Of a stretch of 21,228 nucleotides of DNA, positions 1 through 7,657 are shown in pieces; position 1 is the stretch's first letter; each line of letters begins with the position of its first letter. A model generated the notes under the pieces. That model was not told the DNA's origin, did not search any database, and saw only the letters and a list, made by a program, of their open reading frames with translations. The position numbers and the translations under genes were made by a program. Source of the stretch: Dasania sp051277005 (GTDB taxonomy: Bacteria; Pseudomonadota; Gammaproteobacteria; Pseudomonadales; Dasaniaceae); NCBI GenBank assembly GCA_051277005.1, contig JBNMPS010000032.1, forward strand, positions 1-21,228, given 5' to 3'.

Positions 1-2
1 TT

Positions 3-773
3 GAAGCTAAACCTTTTTCTATCGGTTTTCGAATAGAGCATCCTCAATCGGTTATTGATGATGCCCGTTTTGGTGATTTTGCAGGCAATCCCATTCTGGG
101 TGCTGCGGATTATAAATTGGTCCACCACTGCAAAAATGGCCGTAGCGTTTATAGTTTTTGCATGTGCCCCGGCGGTACCGTCGTTGCAGCAACCTCTGAA
201 GAAGGCTGTGTGGTAACTAACGGCATGTCGCAATATTCCCGTAAAGAACGCAATGCTAATGCGGCCATTGTAGTGGGTATTGAGCCTGAAAAAGATTACC
301 CAGAGCATGTGCTGGCGGGCATTGACCTACAACGAAAACTAGAGCAATTAGCCTATCAATTAGGGGGTGAAAATTATAGCGCCCCTGCGCAATTGGTCGG
401 TGACTTTCTTAAAGGCCAACCTTCTACCGAGCTGGCCAACGTTAACCCCTCTTACCAGCCAGGCATTAGCCTAGGCGACTTATCTAAAGCCTTACCCGCC
501 TTTGCCATCGACTCGATTCGTGAAGCTATACCCGCCTTTAATAAACAAATTAAAGGGTTCGCCATGGATGATGCTATTTTAACGGGCGTCGAAACTCGAA
601 CCTCCTCACCGATATGTATAAAGCGCGGTAAAGATTTACAAAGCTTAAATACCAAAGGCTTATTCCCTGCGGGTGAAGGTGCCGGTTATGCAGGGGGTAT
701 TTTATCGGCGGGTATCGATGGTATTAAGGTGGCGGAAGCTTTAGCGTTAAATTTGCTGAAAGCCACTCACTAA
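3..773 (+). CDS. FAD-dependent dehydrogenase (COG2509 type), 3' part only
   Basis: This is the C-terminal 256 residues of a flavoprotein; the frame is open to the left edge, so the start lies outside the window. The sequence matches what I know of the COG2509 family of uncharacterised NAD(P)/FAD-dependent oxidoreductases, usually 500 or more residues. Visible marks are the CMCPGG segment, the block VVTNGMSQYSR and, near the C terminus, LFPAGEGAGYAGGI, the glycine-rich stretch that in these proteins contacts FAD. The family is presumed cytosolic and its substrate is unknown. No partner gene follows on the same strand. The frame shows no damage and ends with TAA. A methionine-like TTG at 117 is internal and not the real start. 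The family call is fairly sure; the reaction is not known. Confidence 0.85.
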   Translation, partial: EAKPFSIGFRIEHPQSVIDDARFGDFAGNPILGAADYKLVHHCKNGRSVYSFCMCPGGTVVAATSEEGCVVTNGMSQYSRKERNANAAIVVGIEPEKDYPEHVLAGIDLQRKLEQLAYQLGGENYSAPAQLVGDFLKGQPSTELANVNPSYQPGISLGDLSKALPAFAIDSIREAIPAFNKQIKGFAMDDAILTGVETRTSSPICIKRGKDLQSLNTKGLFPAGEGAGYAGGILSAGIDGIKVAEALALNLLKATH

Positions 774-1108
774 ACCAATAACGATTGATGTTAGTACACT
801 TATTGTCACTGCTGTGCCGTTGACTTTGTTGTTTTGTGAGACTTTTACACTGAAAATATCCTGCTAGACTAAGGTGGATGATATCACTATGTGCATATTT
901 GATATTATCTTTTCTAGTTTGAGCGGTTTTAGCGTAAGGGGGGTCTAGCTCTTATTGCATTTGCCTGCACATACTCTTCTATATGATTACCGTGCACGTC
1001 AAGGCGACTATAATCAATGGTGCTGACACGAGTTTGATTGTGGACCATTGGCTGGTGCAGCTTGAGCGCTAGCTCGATTTTTCGAGCTTTATTTTATAAG
1101 GTCATAGA
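774..1108. other. gene-poor stretch between the flavoprotein and the chimeric frame
   Basis: I find no convincing gene in these 335 bases. There is an intrinsic-terminator-like hairpin at 1071-1096. On the minus strand a stop-free run of about 54 codons (about 1090 down to 929) has plausible protein-like composition, with segments such as STIDYSRLDVHGNHIEEY. It has a stop immediately upstream and no ribosome binding site, so it may be a decayed gene end or chance. Confidence 0.4.
1071..1096 (+). terminator. intrinsic-terminator-like hairpin
   Basis: AGCTCGA and TCGAGCT form a perfect 7-bp stem closed by a TTTT loop, and the tail TTATTTTAT follows on the plus strand. The structure is small but has the right order for a Rho-independent terminator. 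It sits about 300 bases past the flavoprotein stop and just before the GTG at 1109, so which transcript it ends is unclear. Confidence 0.5.
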
Positions 1109-3316
1109 GTGCGAATAGTAATATACCTAGCGGTATGGGTCGCTATTCCAAATACTGTAGGCATGACTGATCCTTCGCAGGTATATCAACAGCTTTATTC
1201 TTCAACCGATAAAACATTTTCTGCTGTCTCGGCCAATAAAACATCAATCAACAGCTCAAACATAGCAAGCCAGCTGCAGTAGTTTGCCTTATCGCTTGAA
1301 AATAAGGTGCAGCGAGATGTTGAATTAATCCTTGAGCATAGGCTGGTTTCTATTCGTCGGCTAGAAGTATATACCTTTAAAAATGGCAGTTTATATAAGG
1401 GGTATAGGTCGGGCGATGAAATCCCGCTATCCCAGGTTACTATCCCCGGTCGATATCATCGCCTGCCTCTATTTAGTCATGAAGCTCAAACAAAGAACCT
1501 ATCCCTTTCTTATCATGTCGGTGAAAACGTTCCTGTATATCTACACTGTGATGATCAACGTCTGGGGCAGGTCTTAACTAATGTTATTGGTAATGCGATA
1601 AAATTCACCCACCAAGGTAAAGTCGATATTACTGTAGACTTGGTTACAAATAATGGCGGCAATAATACAATTGATAAGCCCGTAATTGATAGCCCCGTCA
1701 ATATTACCCAGCAGGATTTATGTTTGCATTTTTCTATTTCGGATACCGGTATTGGTATGGGGGTAGAGGCAATTGCCACTTTGTTTGATAAGTTTACTCA
1801 AACTGATAGTTCAAGCACCCGCGAATACGGTGGTACTGGCCTGGGTATGTCTATTTCACAAAGTTTAGTTCAGCTTATGGGGGGGGCGTTATGGGTGGTC
1901 AGTGAGCTGGGTGAAGGCTCTGTGTTTCATATCACTTGCCCCTTGGTCTTAGCGGATAAGCAAGCGGTTGAAACTTCAGAAGATACCGCTATAACCAGCT
2001 ATGAGCACTTACGTGGTTGTCATATTTTGGTTGTTGATGATATTCATTCAAATCGTTTTTTACTTGAAATGATACTGGAAGACCACGGTATCAGCATTGA
2101 TGAAGCTTGCGATGGCCAGGAGGCGGTAGAAGCGGTTATCCAAAATCGCTACGACGCCGTATTGATGGATATTCAAATGAAGGTTATGCACGGGCTAGAA
2201 GCGACAAAAATTATACGTGCTGATGCCAAAAACAATGCACTGCCGATTATTACTCTTACCGCTAAAGCGATGGAAGGGGATAGGGAGGAGTGTTTGGCGG
2301 CCGGCATGAATGATTACACTGCCAAACCTGTTGAGGTTGAAGTTTTAATGGCGTCGTTAAGTGCCCACATCATTGTTGCGGTTCAGCCGGGGCAAGAGGC
2401 CGCTGCTGCTAGCCCTGGTTTTCTTTACTGGGCATCTTCTTTTACTGCTTTAGGTAATTCTAGTTTTGTTCAATTGAGTGAGAACGAGAATATTAATGTT
2501 TCTAAAAAGTGGTCGGAGTTTTCTCCTAGCCTGCGTTTATATCATAGTTTTAATGACAATACTTTAGTCTATACGGGTTACTCGTCTGGTTTTAAATCAG
2601 GGGGGTTCAAACATGCAGGAGGAGAGTCGACAATCTATCGGCCGGAGGTTGTCGATTCGTTTACGCTGGGTTTAAAAACAACGATATTGAATGGCCGGCC
2701 GCGCGTTAATGCGGAGTATTTTTATAATGATTACACCGATAAACAGCTATCGACCTTTGTTTTAGAGGGTGCTGAATTGAGTGAAACCGTTGCTAATGTG
2801 GGGGAGGTTACCACCAGCGGTGCCGAAGTAGAGCTAACATATTTGTCTAGTGTTGATGGCTTGCTTGTGGGCCTCAATGTGGGTTATTTGGATGCTGAAA
2901 TAGACTCGTATAAAACCTTAGAGGCTGGCACTGGTCAGAAAATTGATATTGTGGCCATGACTGAAATTGGTTTTTCTCCCGATTGGAGTGTGCAGCTATG
3001 GGCGGAGTATCGTAAGCCGCTTGCTGCGGGTGAGTTGACGGTAGCGACAGATGTGGCCTATCGATCTAAGTCGTTCACTCATTCACCCATTGATACTACC
3101 AGTGAATTTAGTGACGCTCAGGTTCAGCCGGAGCATGCTATTTGGAATGCCTTAATTGCATATCAGAGTGAAGATCAGCGGTGGCGTTTGGCGCTTGAGA
3201 GTAAAAATTTAGAAGATAAACGGGTGTTGACCAATAGTTTTGTCGTTGGGCCTTTTGCTTCAGGTGGGTATAACGCCCCTCGTACCGTAGCCTTTTCTGT
3301 GGCTTATAACTTTTAA
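1109..3316 (+). pseudogene. chimeric remnant: sensor N terminus, histidine kinase ATPase, receiver, TonB receptor barrel
   Basis: The frame opens with GTG at 1109, preceded by AAGG about 7 bases upstream. It starts with a hydrophobic signal-like segment (VRIVIYLAVWVAIPNTVG), is stopped by TAG at 1280-1282, then stays open for over 2 kb in the same frame. Counting from the GTG at 1307, residues 75-215 are a HATPase_c domain: N-box IGNAIKFT, G1 DTGIGMG, F-box LFDKFTQ, G2 GGTGLGM. Residues 238-355 are a receiver domain with DD244-245, phospho-acceptor D288 and K340. The usual MP after the acceptor Asp reads MK, and MDG reads MHG. From about residue 380 to the end it is a TonB-dependent receptor C-terminal barrel (WSEFSPSLRL, GYSSGFKSGGF, final Phe). 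The HisKA helix with its phospho-His is missing, and so are the receptor plug and first strands. No known protein family has this order, so I read it as two genes fused by deletions and decaying. A GTG start at 1307 could still give a 669-residue product. Confidence 0.75.
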
Positions 3317-3317
3317 G

Positions 3318-3698
3318 TTAATGGCAATTACGGCACGGGTTTAATGCTAGGTGAATAAGCTGGCATTGTGGGCAAGCAATAGTTCGCTGCCCTGACCGGT
3401 TAACACCCATTAGGACGTTTACAGCTTCATTTTTGCTATCCAGAAGATGTTTGTTGGTTGTATAAGATGGATCATTGGTTGATTTAAATGAAACCTCAAC
3501 ACCGATATCTTCTAAATCTTTTTTATGTTTTTCTGCGGTTTCACGATCTAAATTTTTATAGATGGTGGTGTTTTCACCAATAAAAAAGGCTGAAACGTCA
3601 TCAATGCTTAGCCCAAACTCTCTGGCAAATTTTTTTTGGGTTAGCTTACTATCAAACCCTTTTATAATCTCCCCGCTCATTACCAGCTGCAAGCTCAT
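3318..3698 (-). CDS. small uncharacterised protein with C-terminal zinc ribbon
   Basis: This gene encodes a 126-residue protein. The first ~72 residues (SLQLVMSGEIIKGFD through the DRETAEKHKKDLEDIGVEV block) match a domain I know from many marine gammaproteobacterial proteins. There it precedes membrane or zinc-ribbon parts, and it has no assigned function. The C terminus holds C109-x2-C112 and C122-x2-C125, a likely zinc ribbon. I chose ATG at 3698 because AGAAGGG lies about 9 bases upstream; the frame is open further to 3827, but that extension is low in similarity and has no good ribosome site. The stop lies one base from the stop of the chimeric frame, tail to tail. Cytosolic location is inferred from the lack of signal or membrane segments. 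Confidence 0.65.
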   Translation of the reverse strand: MSLQLVMSGEIIKGFDSKLTQKKFAREFGLSIDDVSAFFIGENTTIYKNLDRETAEKHKKDLEDIGVEVSFKSTNDPSYTTNKHLLDSKNEAVNVLMGVNRSGQRTIACPQCQLIHLALNPCRNCH

Positions 3699-3916
3699 AA
3701 AACTAGACCCTTCTATAGCTAAGTTTTGATTATTCATTTTTGGTATTATATCACTATTGATTTTGGAAATTGTAGGACTTTTGTTGGTCAGGGTGGGGAG
3801 ATGATTGTGATCATCCAGTTTATCCATCTAAAAATAACGCGACTAGACCCACTTCTGCCTATCACTCAAGCTTACATTCAAATACAAGCTTTTGTGTATT
3901 TATTGTACGATTCGGC

Positions 3917-3945
3917 TCGACAATTCGTCTTTAAATCTATATAGT
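3917..3945 (+). promoter_or_regulatory. sigma-70 promoter for the YbiT-type ABC-F gene
   Basis: TCGACA (3917-3922) and TATAGT (3940-3945) each match five of six consensus bases and are separated by exactly 17 bp. Transcription would start near 3952 in a GC-rich stretch (GCGCGGCC), a discriminator type often seen in growth-rate-controlled promoters. The leader to the TTG start at 4057 would be about 105 bases. Confidence 0.55.
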
Positions 3946-4056
3946 GCGCGGCCCCTTAGGTATGCCGTATTAGCGACTTTGGGTTAAACCCCATTGTGTT
4001 ACAACATCGCTTTGCCTTGGCTAACACCTAATATACTCTTGTTTTGGAATATCCCT

Positions 4057-5661
4057 TTGATCACGACTGCAAACATCACCATGCAATTTGGCGCTGAGCC
4101 TTTGTTTGAAAATATCTCTGCTAAGTTTGATGGCGGTAACCGCTACGGCTTAATTGGTGCCAATGGCTGTGGTAAATCAACCTTCATGAAGATTTTAAGT
4201 GGTGAGCTGGCGCCTACCTCGGGGAATGTTGCCATTAACCCCGGCGCCAAAGTGGGTACCCTAAGCCAGGATCAATTCGCCTTTGAAGAATACAGCGTTA
4301 TTGATGCTGTTATCATGGGAGATGTTGAGCTATGGAAGATTAAACAAGAGCGTGATCGCATATACTCCTTGCCAGAAATGAGCGAGAAAGAGGGCATGAA
4401 AGTCGCTGGGCTTGAAGTTGAGTTTGCCGAAATGGACGGCTACAGTGCCGAGAGCCGCGCCGGTGATATTTTACTTGAGGCAGGCATCGCTGAAGAGTTT
4501 CACTTTGGCTCTATGGCGCAAGTTGCCCCGGGTTATAAAGTACGGGTGTTATTAGCGCAGGCGCTATTCTCAAACCCTGATATTTTATTGCTCGACGAAC
4601 CCACCAACAACTTGGATATACACACCATTAATTGGTTGGCCACGGTGCTTAACGAACGTAAATGCACCATGATTATTATTTCGCATGATAGGCATTTCTT
4701 AAATTCTGTGTGTACCCACATGGCCGATATCGATTACGGCGAGTTACGTGTTTACCCCGGTAACTATGAATATTTTATGGAAGCCTCATCACTGATTCGT
4801 GAGCAGCTGCTAACAGAAAATGCGAAAAAGAGTGCCGAAATAGATGAGCTGCAAGCCTTTGTTAATCGCTTCTCGGCTAACGCCTCTAAAGCCAAGCAGG
4901 CTAGCTCACGCGCTAAAAAAATGGACAAGATTAGTTTGGATGAAGTGAAAACCTCATGTCGCCAAACGCCATCGTTAAGTTTTAAACAGAGTAAAAAACT
5001 ACATCGCCAGGCTTTGGTGTTAGAGCATTTAGCCCATGGCTATGATGACGAAACTTTGTTTACTCACGGTAATCTCATATTAGAAGCGGGTGCAAAGCTT
5101 GCGGTGATTGGCGAGAACGGTGCGGGTAAAACAACCTTTTTACGTTGCTTAATTAATGATCTGCAAGCCAATGCCGGTGTCATTAAATGGTCTGAAAACG
5201 CCACCATTGGTTATTGTCCACAAGACAGCAGTGCTGATTTTGACTCTGACTTAAACCTATTTGATTGGATGTCGCAGTGGCGCACACCCAAGCATGATGA
5301 TTTAGCCGTACGGGGCATGTTGGGCCGTTTATTATTCACCGCCGACGATGCTAATAAAAAAGCGCGCGTGTGTTCTGGTGGTGAGAAAAACCGTTTGTTA
5401 TTCGGCAAGTTAATGATGATGGATACCAACGTCCTTATCATGGACGAACCCACTAACCATTTGGATATGGAAGCCATCGAGGCTTTGAATATTGCTCTCG
5501 CCAATTACGATGGCACCTTAATATTCGTTAGCCACGACAGAGAGTTTGTTTCGTCATTGGCCACTCGCGTAGTAGAAATTAAAGATCAAGTCGTGATTGA
5601 TTACCAAGGTACTTATGATGAGTATCTCGCTAGCCAGCAAGATAAACGTAAAGTTGCCTAA
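4057..5661 (+). CDS. ybiT: ABC-F family ATPase, YbiT type
   Basis: This is a soluble protein with two ABC domains and no membrane part, 534 residues, close to the ~530 of E. coli YbiT. ABC-F proteins bind the ribosomal E site and influence translation; the exact role of YbiT is unsettled. Domain 1 has Walker A GANGCGKST (about residues 34-42), a degenerate signature (QVAPGYKVRVLLAQAL) and Walker B LLLDEPTNNLD. A charged linker with SRFSANASKAKQASSRAKK follows. Domain 2 has Walker A GENGAGKTT, signature CSGGEKNRLL and IMDEPTNHLD. I start it at TTG 4057, giving MITTANITMQFG, because the family begins at this point; the frame is open up to 3994 but the extra residues resemble nothing. It is a single-gene unit behind the promoter at 3917-3945. 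No lesion is seen. Confidence 0.93.
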   Translation: MITTANITMQFGAEPLFENISAKFDGGNRYGLIGANGCGKSTFMKILSGELAPTSGNVAINPGAKVGTLSQDQFAFEEYSVIDAVIMGDVELWKIKQERDRIYSLPEMSEKEGMKVAGLEVEFAEMDGYSAESRAGDILLEAGIAEEFHFGSMAQVAPGYKVRVLLAQALFSNPDILLLDEPTNNLDIHTINWLATVLNERKCTMIIISHDRHFLNSVCTHMADIDYGELRVYPGNYEYFMEASSLIREQLLTENAKKSAEIDELQAFVNRFSANASKAKQASSRAKKMDKISLDEVKTSCRQTPSLSFKQSKKLHRQALVLEHLAHGYDDETLFTHGNLILEAGAKLAVIGENGAGKTTFLRCLINDLQANAGVIKWSENATIGYCPQDSSADFDSDLNLFDWMSQWRTPKHDDLAVRGMLGRLLFTADDANKKARVCSGGEKNRLLFGKLMMMDTNVLIMDEPTNHLDMEAIEALNIALANYDGTLIFVSHDREFVSSLATRVVEIKDQVVIDYQGTYDEYLASQQDKRKVA

Positions 5662-5670
5662 CGCTCTCTA

Positions 5671-5700
5671 GGCGCTTTCACTCATGCAGTGATTAGCGCC
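5671..5700 (+). terminator. hairpin after the ABC-F gene
   Basis: GGCGCT-T-TCACT and AGTGA-TT-AGCGCC form an interrupted stem of 11 pairs with a short loop, ten bases after the stop codon. There is no T-run behind it, so it may be a Rho-dependent end or an mRNA-stabilising hairpin and not a classic intrinsic terminator. Confidence 0.4.
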
Positions 5701-5897
5701 ATGCCTTCAGCCACAAGGATGTGTGCAAACCTTGTTTTTACAACTATATAATCGCTAATACAATGTGCTAGCGTTTCCCTCTATTGATCTTAACGCCCCT
5801 GTATTTATTCCTGAAATGAAAACAATGATAGCTTGTGGTTCTACATTAATGGGTAGACAATCAAATGGCTTCATTAATTAACCCAAAGGGTATGGTC

Positions 5898-6008
5898 ATG
5901 GCTAAAGGTAAAGATTCACAAAAGTCAGATAAGAAAAAGCCAGAAAAAACAATGAAAGAGAAACGCGCTGAGAAAAAAGAAAAGAAAGCGGCTAAAAGTA
6001 CTTTTTAA
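5898..6008 (+). CDS. very small lysine-rich protein (36 residues)
   Basis: The frame encodes 36 residues, about half of them Lys, Arg or Glu (for example KKKPEKTMKEKRAEKKEKK), with an almost fully charged helix-like middle and a STF end. AAAGGG lies 7 bases before the ATG at 5898. An alternative ATG at 5892 would leave no space for the ribosome site, and 5865 is possible but lacks one. Similar tiny MAKGKD-type basic proteins occur in other gammaproteobacteria; their function is unknown to me. The charge suggests binding to RNA, ribosomes or DNA, which is inference. Its neighbours are the ABC-F gene upstream and a large inverted repeat directly downstream. Confidence 0.6.
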   Translation: MAKGKDSQKSDKKKPEKTMKEKRAEKKEKKAAKSTF

Positions 6009-6020
6009 TCCGTATCAGCC

Positions 6021-6077
6021 GCCGATTGTAAACCACGACAATAGGCAGATTTGCTGTTGCCAGGGTTTATGATCGGC
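6021..6077. repeat. 57-bp inverted repeat, possible structured RNA
   Basis: GCCGATTGTAAACC (6021-6034) and GGTTTATGATCGGC (6064-6077) pair over 12 of 14 positions; the only mismatches are a central TG opposite TG. Inside, GGCA (6044-6047) and TGCC (6058-6061) can extend the fold. It starts 12 bases after the stop of the 36-residue gene. No T-run follows on either side, so it is not a standard terminator. Confidence 0.6.
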
Positions 6078-6139
6078 TGTTATGCCCATAAGTGAGATCG
6101 CCTCAGGGTATTGAGCAAACGTCAGTATTCCCATCTCAT

Positions 6140-6204
6140 CTATAAATCACCTCTATAAATCACCTCTATAACTCACACCTATAACCTACACCTATAAGAA
6201 TAAT
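6140..6204. repeat. 13-bp tandem repeat, five copies
   Basis: Five head-to-tail copies cover exactly 65 bp: CTATAAATCACCT twice, then CTATAACTCACAC, CTATAACCTACAC and CTATAAGAATAAT. All keep the CTATAA core, and the divergence grows toward the elaA side. The array ends 10 bases short of the elaA stop codon (minus strand), so it lies in the 3' flank of that gene. Confidence 0.85.
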
Positions 6205-6214
6205 GCTTGAATAT

Positions 6215-6670
6215 TCAGTCATGGCAAAGACGCATATTAATGTGCGGTATGCCATCGTCTAAATACATATTCGAAATTTGTGTAAATCCAAAGCGGCCAT
6301 AAAAATCCTTTAGTGGCTCCTGTGCACCTATATCAATACTCTGATTGGGCCACAGTTGCTGGCAGTGCTCTAAAATACAGTTGAGTAGCTGCGTACCCAG
6401 TCCGTTGCCGCGAGAGCCGGAGTGAGTTACCACGCGGCCAAAGCTGGCATTATCAAAAGAGATACCAGGGGTTAATAAGCGCGCATAGGCAACCAATGTG
6501 TCATCCTCAACACCTAATAGATGATAGGCGCCTTCGGCTCGGTCTTTATTATCGAGTTCGTGGTAGGGGCAATTTTGTTCCACCACAAATACATCGACCC
6601 GCAATTTGAGTAGATCATAAAGTTGATGAGTGCTGAGTTGTGAAAAGGGTAAACATTGCCAGTTAATCAT
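6215..6670 (-). CDS. elaA: GNAT family N-acetyltransferase, ElaA type
   Basis: This is a 151-residue protein of the same length and layout as E. coli ElaA. The start MINWQCLPFSQLSTHQLYDL, the LRVDVFVVEQNCPYHELD block and the end FYGRFGFTQ...DDGIPHI are family hallmarks. The acetyl-CoA pyrophosphate loop is SRGNGLGTQLL (about residues 86-96, matching Q/R-x-x-G-x-G/A). The protein should transfer an acetyl group from acetyl-CoA to an unknown amine in the cytosol. It is monocistronic, has only a weak ribosome site (GGT) and is followed by the 13-bp tandem repeat. The frame ends with TGA and appears intact. Confidence 0.9.
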   Translation of the reverse strand: MINWQCLPFSQLSTHQLYDLLKLRVDVFVVEQNCPYHELDNKDRAEGAYHLLGVEDDTLVAYARLLTPGISFDNASFGRVVTHSGSRGNGLGTQLLNCILEHCQQLWPNQSIDIGAQEPLKDFYGRFGFTQISNMYLDDGIPHINMRLCHD

Positions 6671-6705
6671 GGTGTTACCAACGCTATAAAAGTGTTTATT
6701 GCTGG

Positions 6706-6924
6706 GTGAATAACACAGTGACTATCAATAGCCACTTATTTCGAGAGAATAACCGGGTGGTACCCCATTACAGATATTACCTGGCGCTTCGGCTTGTATG
6801 CATTCAAAATAACATTGATCATTTTCAGGGGTGCCGCCTTTATCAAAATGCGATGGCGCTGTGCCAGCAGCGCGATGATGCCTATGATATTTTACAGTTA
6901 TCATTAGATTTTGGTGGGGTATAG
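6706..6924 (+). CDS. doubtful small hypothetical protein (72 residues)
   Basis: An open frame runs from GTG 6706 to TAG 6922, divergent from elaA with a 35-base gap. The predicted protein has no signal peptide or membrane segment and no motif I recognise; the C-terminal half (FQGCRLYQNAMALCQQRDDAYDI) looks helical and protein-like. There is no clear ribosome binding site. A hairpin GCGCTG/CAGCGC lies inside it at 6856-6873. It could equally be chance. If it is not a gene, the whole 6671-7080 gap is empty apart from that hairpin; I see no terminator in 6925-7080. Confidence 0.3.
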   Translation: MNNTVTINSHLFRENNRVVPHYRYYLALRLVCIQNNIDHFQGCRLYQNAMALCQQRDDAYDILQLSLDFGGV

Positions 6925-7080
6925 GTTGAGTTCTTTGACATTGGGCTTTTACTCTAATAATGATTACTGAAAGGACGTGTGGCTCGTGAATGTTACGTTA
7001 TCGTACTTGTTGCTTAAGCCGTAGCCTCTCAAGGGGAGTGATTAAGAACGTAATAATCGAGCATTTTGTACCTTAAATTA

Positions 7081-7461
7081 TTACTTCATCATGTCTTTCA
7101 AGTTTGCAAAAGGGTTATGGGTGGCAGCGGCCGGTTTAGTTTCGGTGGTACTGCCATAGCGTACTAAATTTTCGTATTTACTGTGCTCCTCATCGTGGCA
7201 GTAAATACACAATAATTCCCAGTTACTGCCATCAGTGGGGTTATTATCGTGATTGTGATCAACATGATGCACCGTCAATTCAGATAGGCCCACGCGAGCG
7301 AATTCACGCGCACAGCGGCCACAAATCCAAGGGAATAATTTTAGCGCCTGCTCGCGATAACCCTTGGCTCGCTTAGCGTTGTACTCCAACTGCTCTGCAC
7401 GCACCTTTTCATAATTAGAGGGCTTGTTGTTAGTGGTGCCATTATTCAATGTATTTACCAT
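7081..7461 (-). CDS. yajD: HNH nuclease family protein, YajD type
   Basis: This is a 126-residue protein with the HNH fold and a close match to E. coli YajD (about 115 residues). The zinc ligands are C47-x2-C50 and C85-x2-C88, and the catalytic block HHVDHNHDNNPTDGSNWELL spans about 65-84, with further His at 89 and 93. The C-terminal NPFANLKDMMK tail is also conserved in YajD. Members are presumed metal-dependent DNA endonucleases, but no cellular role is settled. AGGG lies 7 bases before the ATG at 7461. The N terminus is about 20 residues longer than in E. coli, rich in Asn and Lys. It may be transcribed alone; the DksA-like gene ends 196 bases upstream on the same strand. Confidence 0.9.
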   Translation of the reverse strand: MVNTLNNGTTNNKPSNYEKVRAEQLEYNAKRAKGYREQALKLFPWICGRCAREFARVGLSELTVHHVDHNHDNNPTDGSNWELLCIYCHDEEHSKYENLVRYGSTTETKPAAATHNPFANLKDMMK

Positions 7462-7534
7462 GACTGAACCCTAGTTGTTGTACTTAAATGGATGAGGTGA
7501 GTTACCTTTTAGGGCGATTAAAGTGGGTGTTCCC

Positions 7535-7546
7535 GGGTGATCACCC
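7535..7546. promoter_or_regulatory. perfect 12-bp palindrome upstream of yajD
   Basis: GGGTGATCACCC is a perfect dyad 74 bases upstream of the yajD start. A second dyad, TTATCG/CGATAA (7559-7564 and 7575-7580), is next to it. A regulator-binding role is possible but not shown; no known operator is recognised. Confidence 0.25.
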
Positions 7547-7657
7547 CTAAAGACAGCGTTATCGTTTTTGGGCACGATAATGTGAGAAAGTGAGAAATGC
7601 TTGTTTACCTTCGTAGATCTTGAAAAAGCTTGGCCTCGTTAATCGATTAAAAAACCG

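Noticed and set aside
3726..3944. Plus-strand open frame of 72 codons
   Set aside because: It overlaps the upstream region of the minus-strand zinc-ribbon gene and runs through the -35/-10 of the ybiT promoter, with no family resemblance.
5211..5504. Long antisense open frame in the ABC-F gene
   Set aside because: It is a mirror of conserved ABC-F coding sequence. Similar antisense runs in the HflX-like gene (13128-13466) and rhlE (14524-14838) were dropped for the same reason.
6021..6077. Integron attC site
   Set aside because: The arms do not begin with the RYYYAAC / GTTRRRY core, and no integrase or cassette array is present.
6140..6204. CRISPR array
   Set aside because: The repeats are 13 bp and directly adjacent, with no spacers and no cas genes. 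The same applies to the 14-bp array at 12245-12292.
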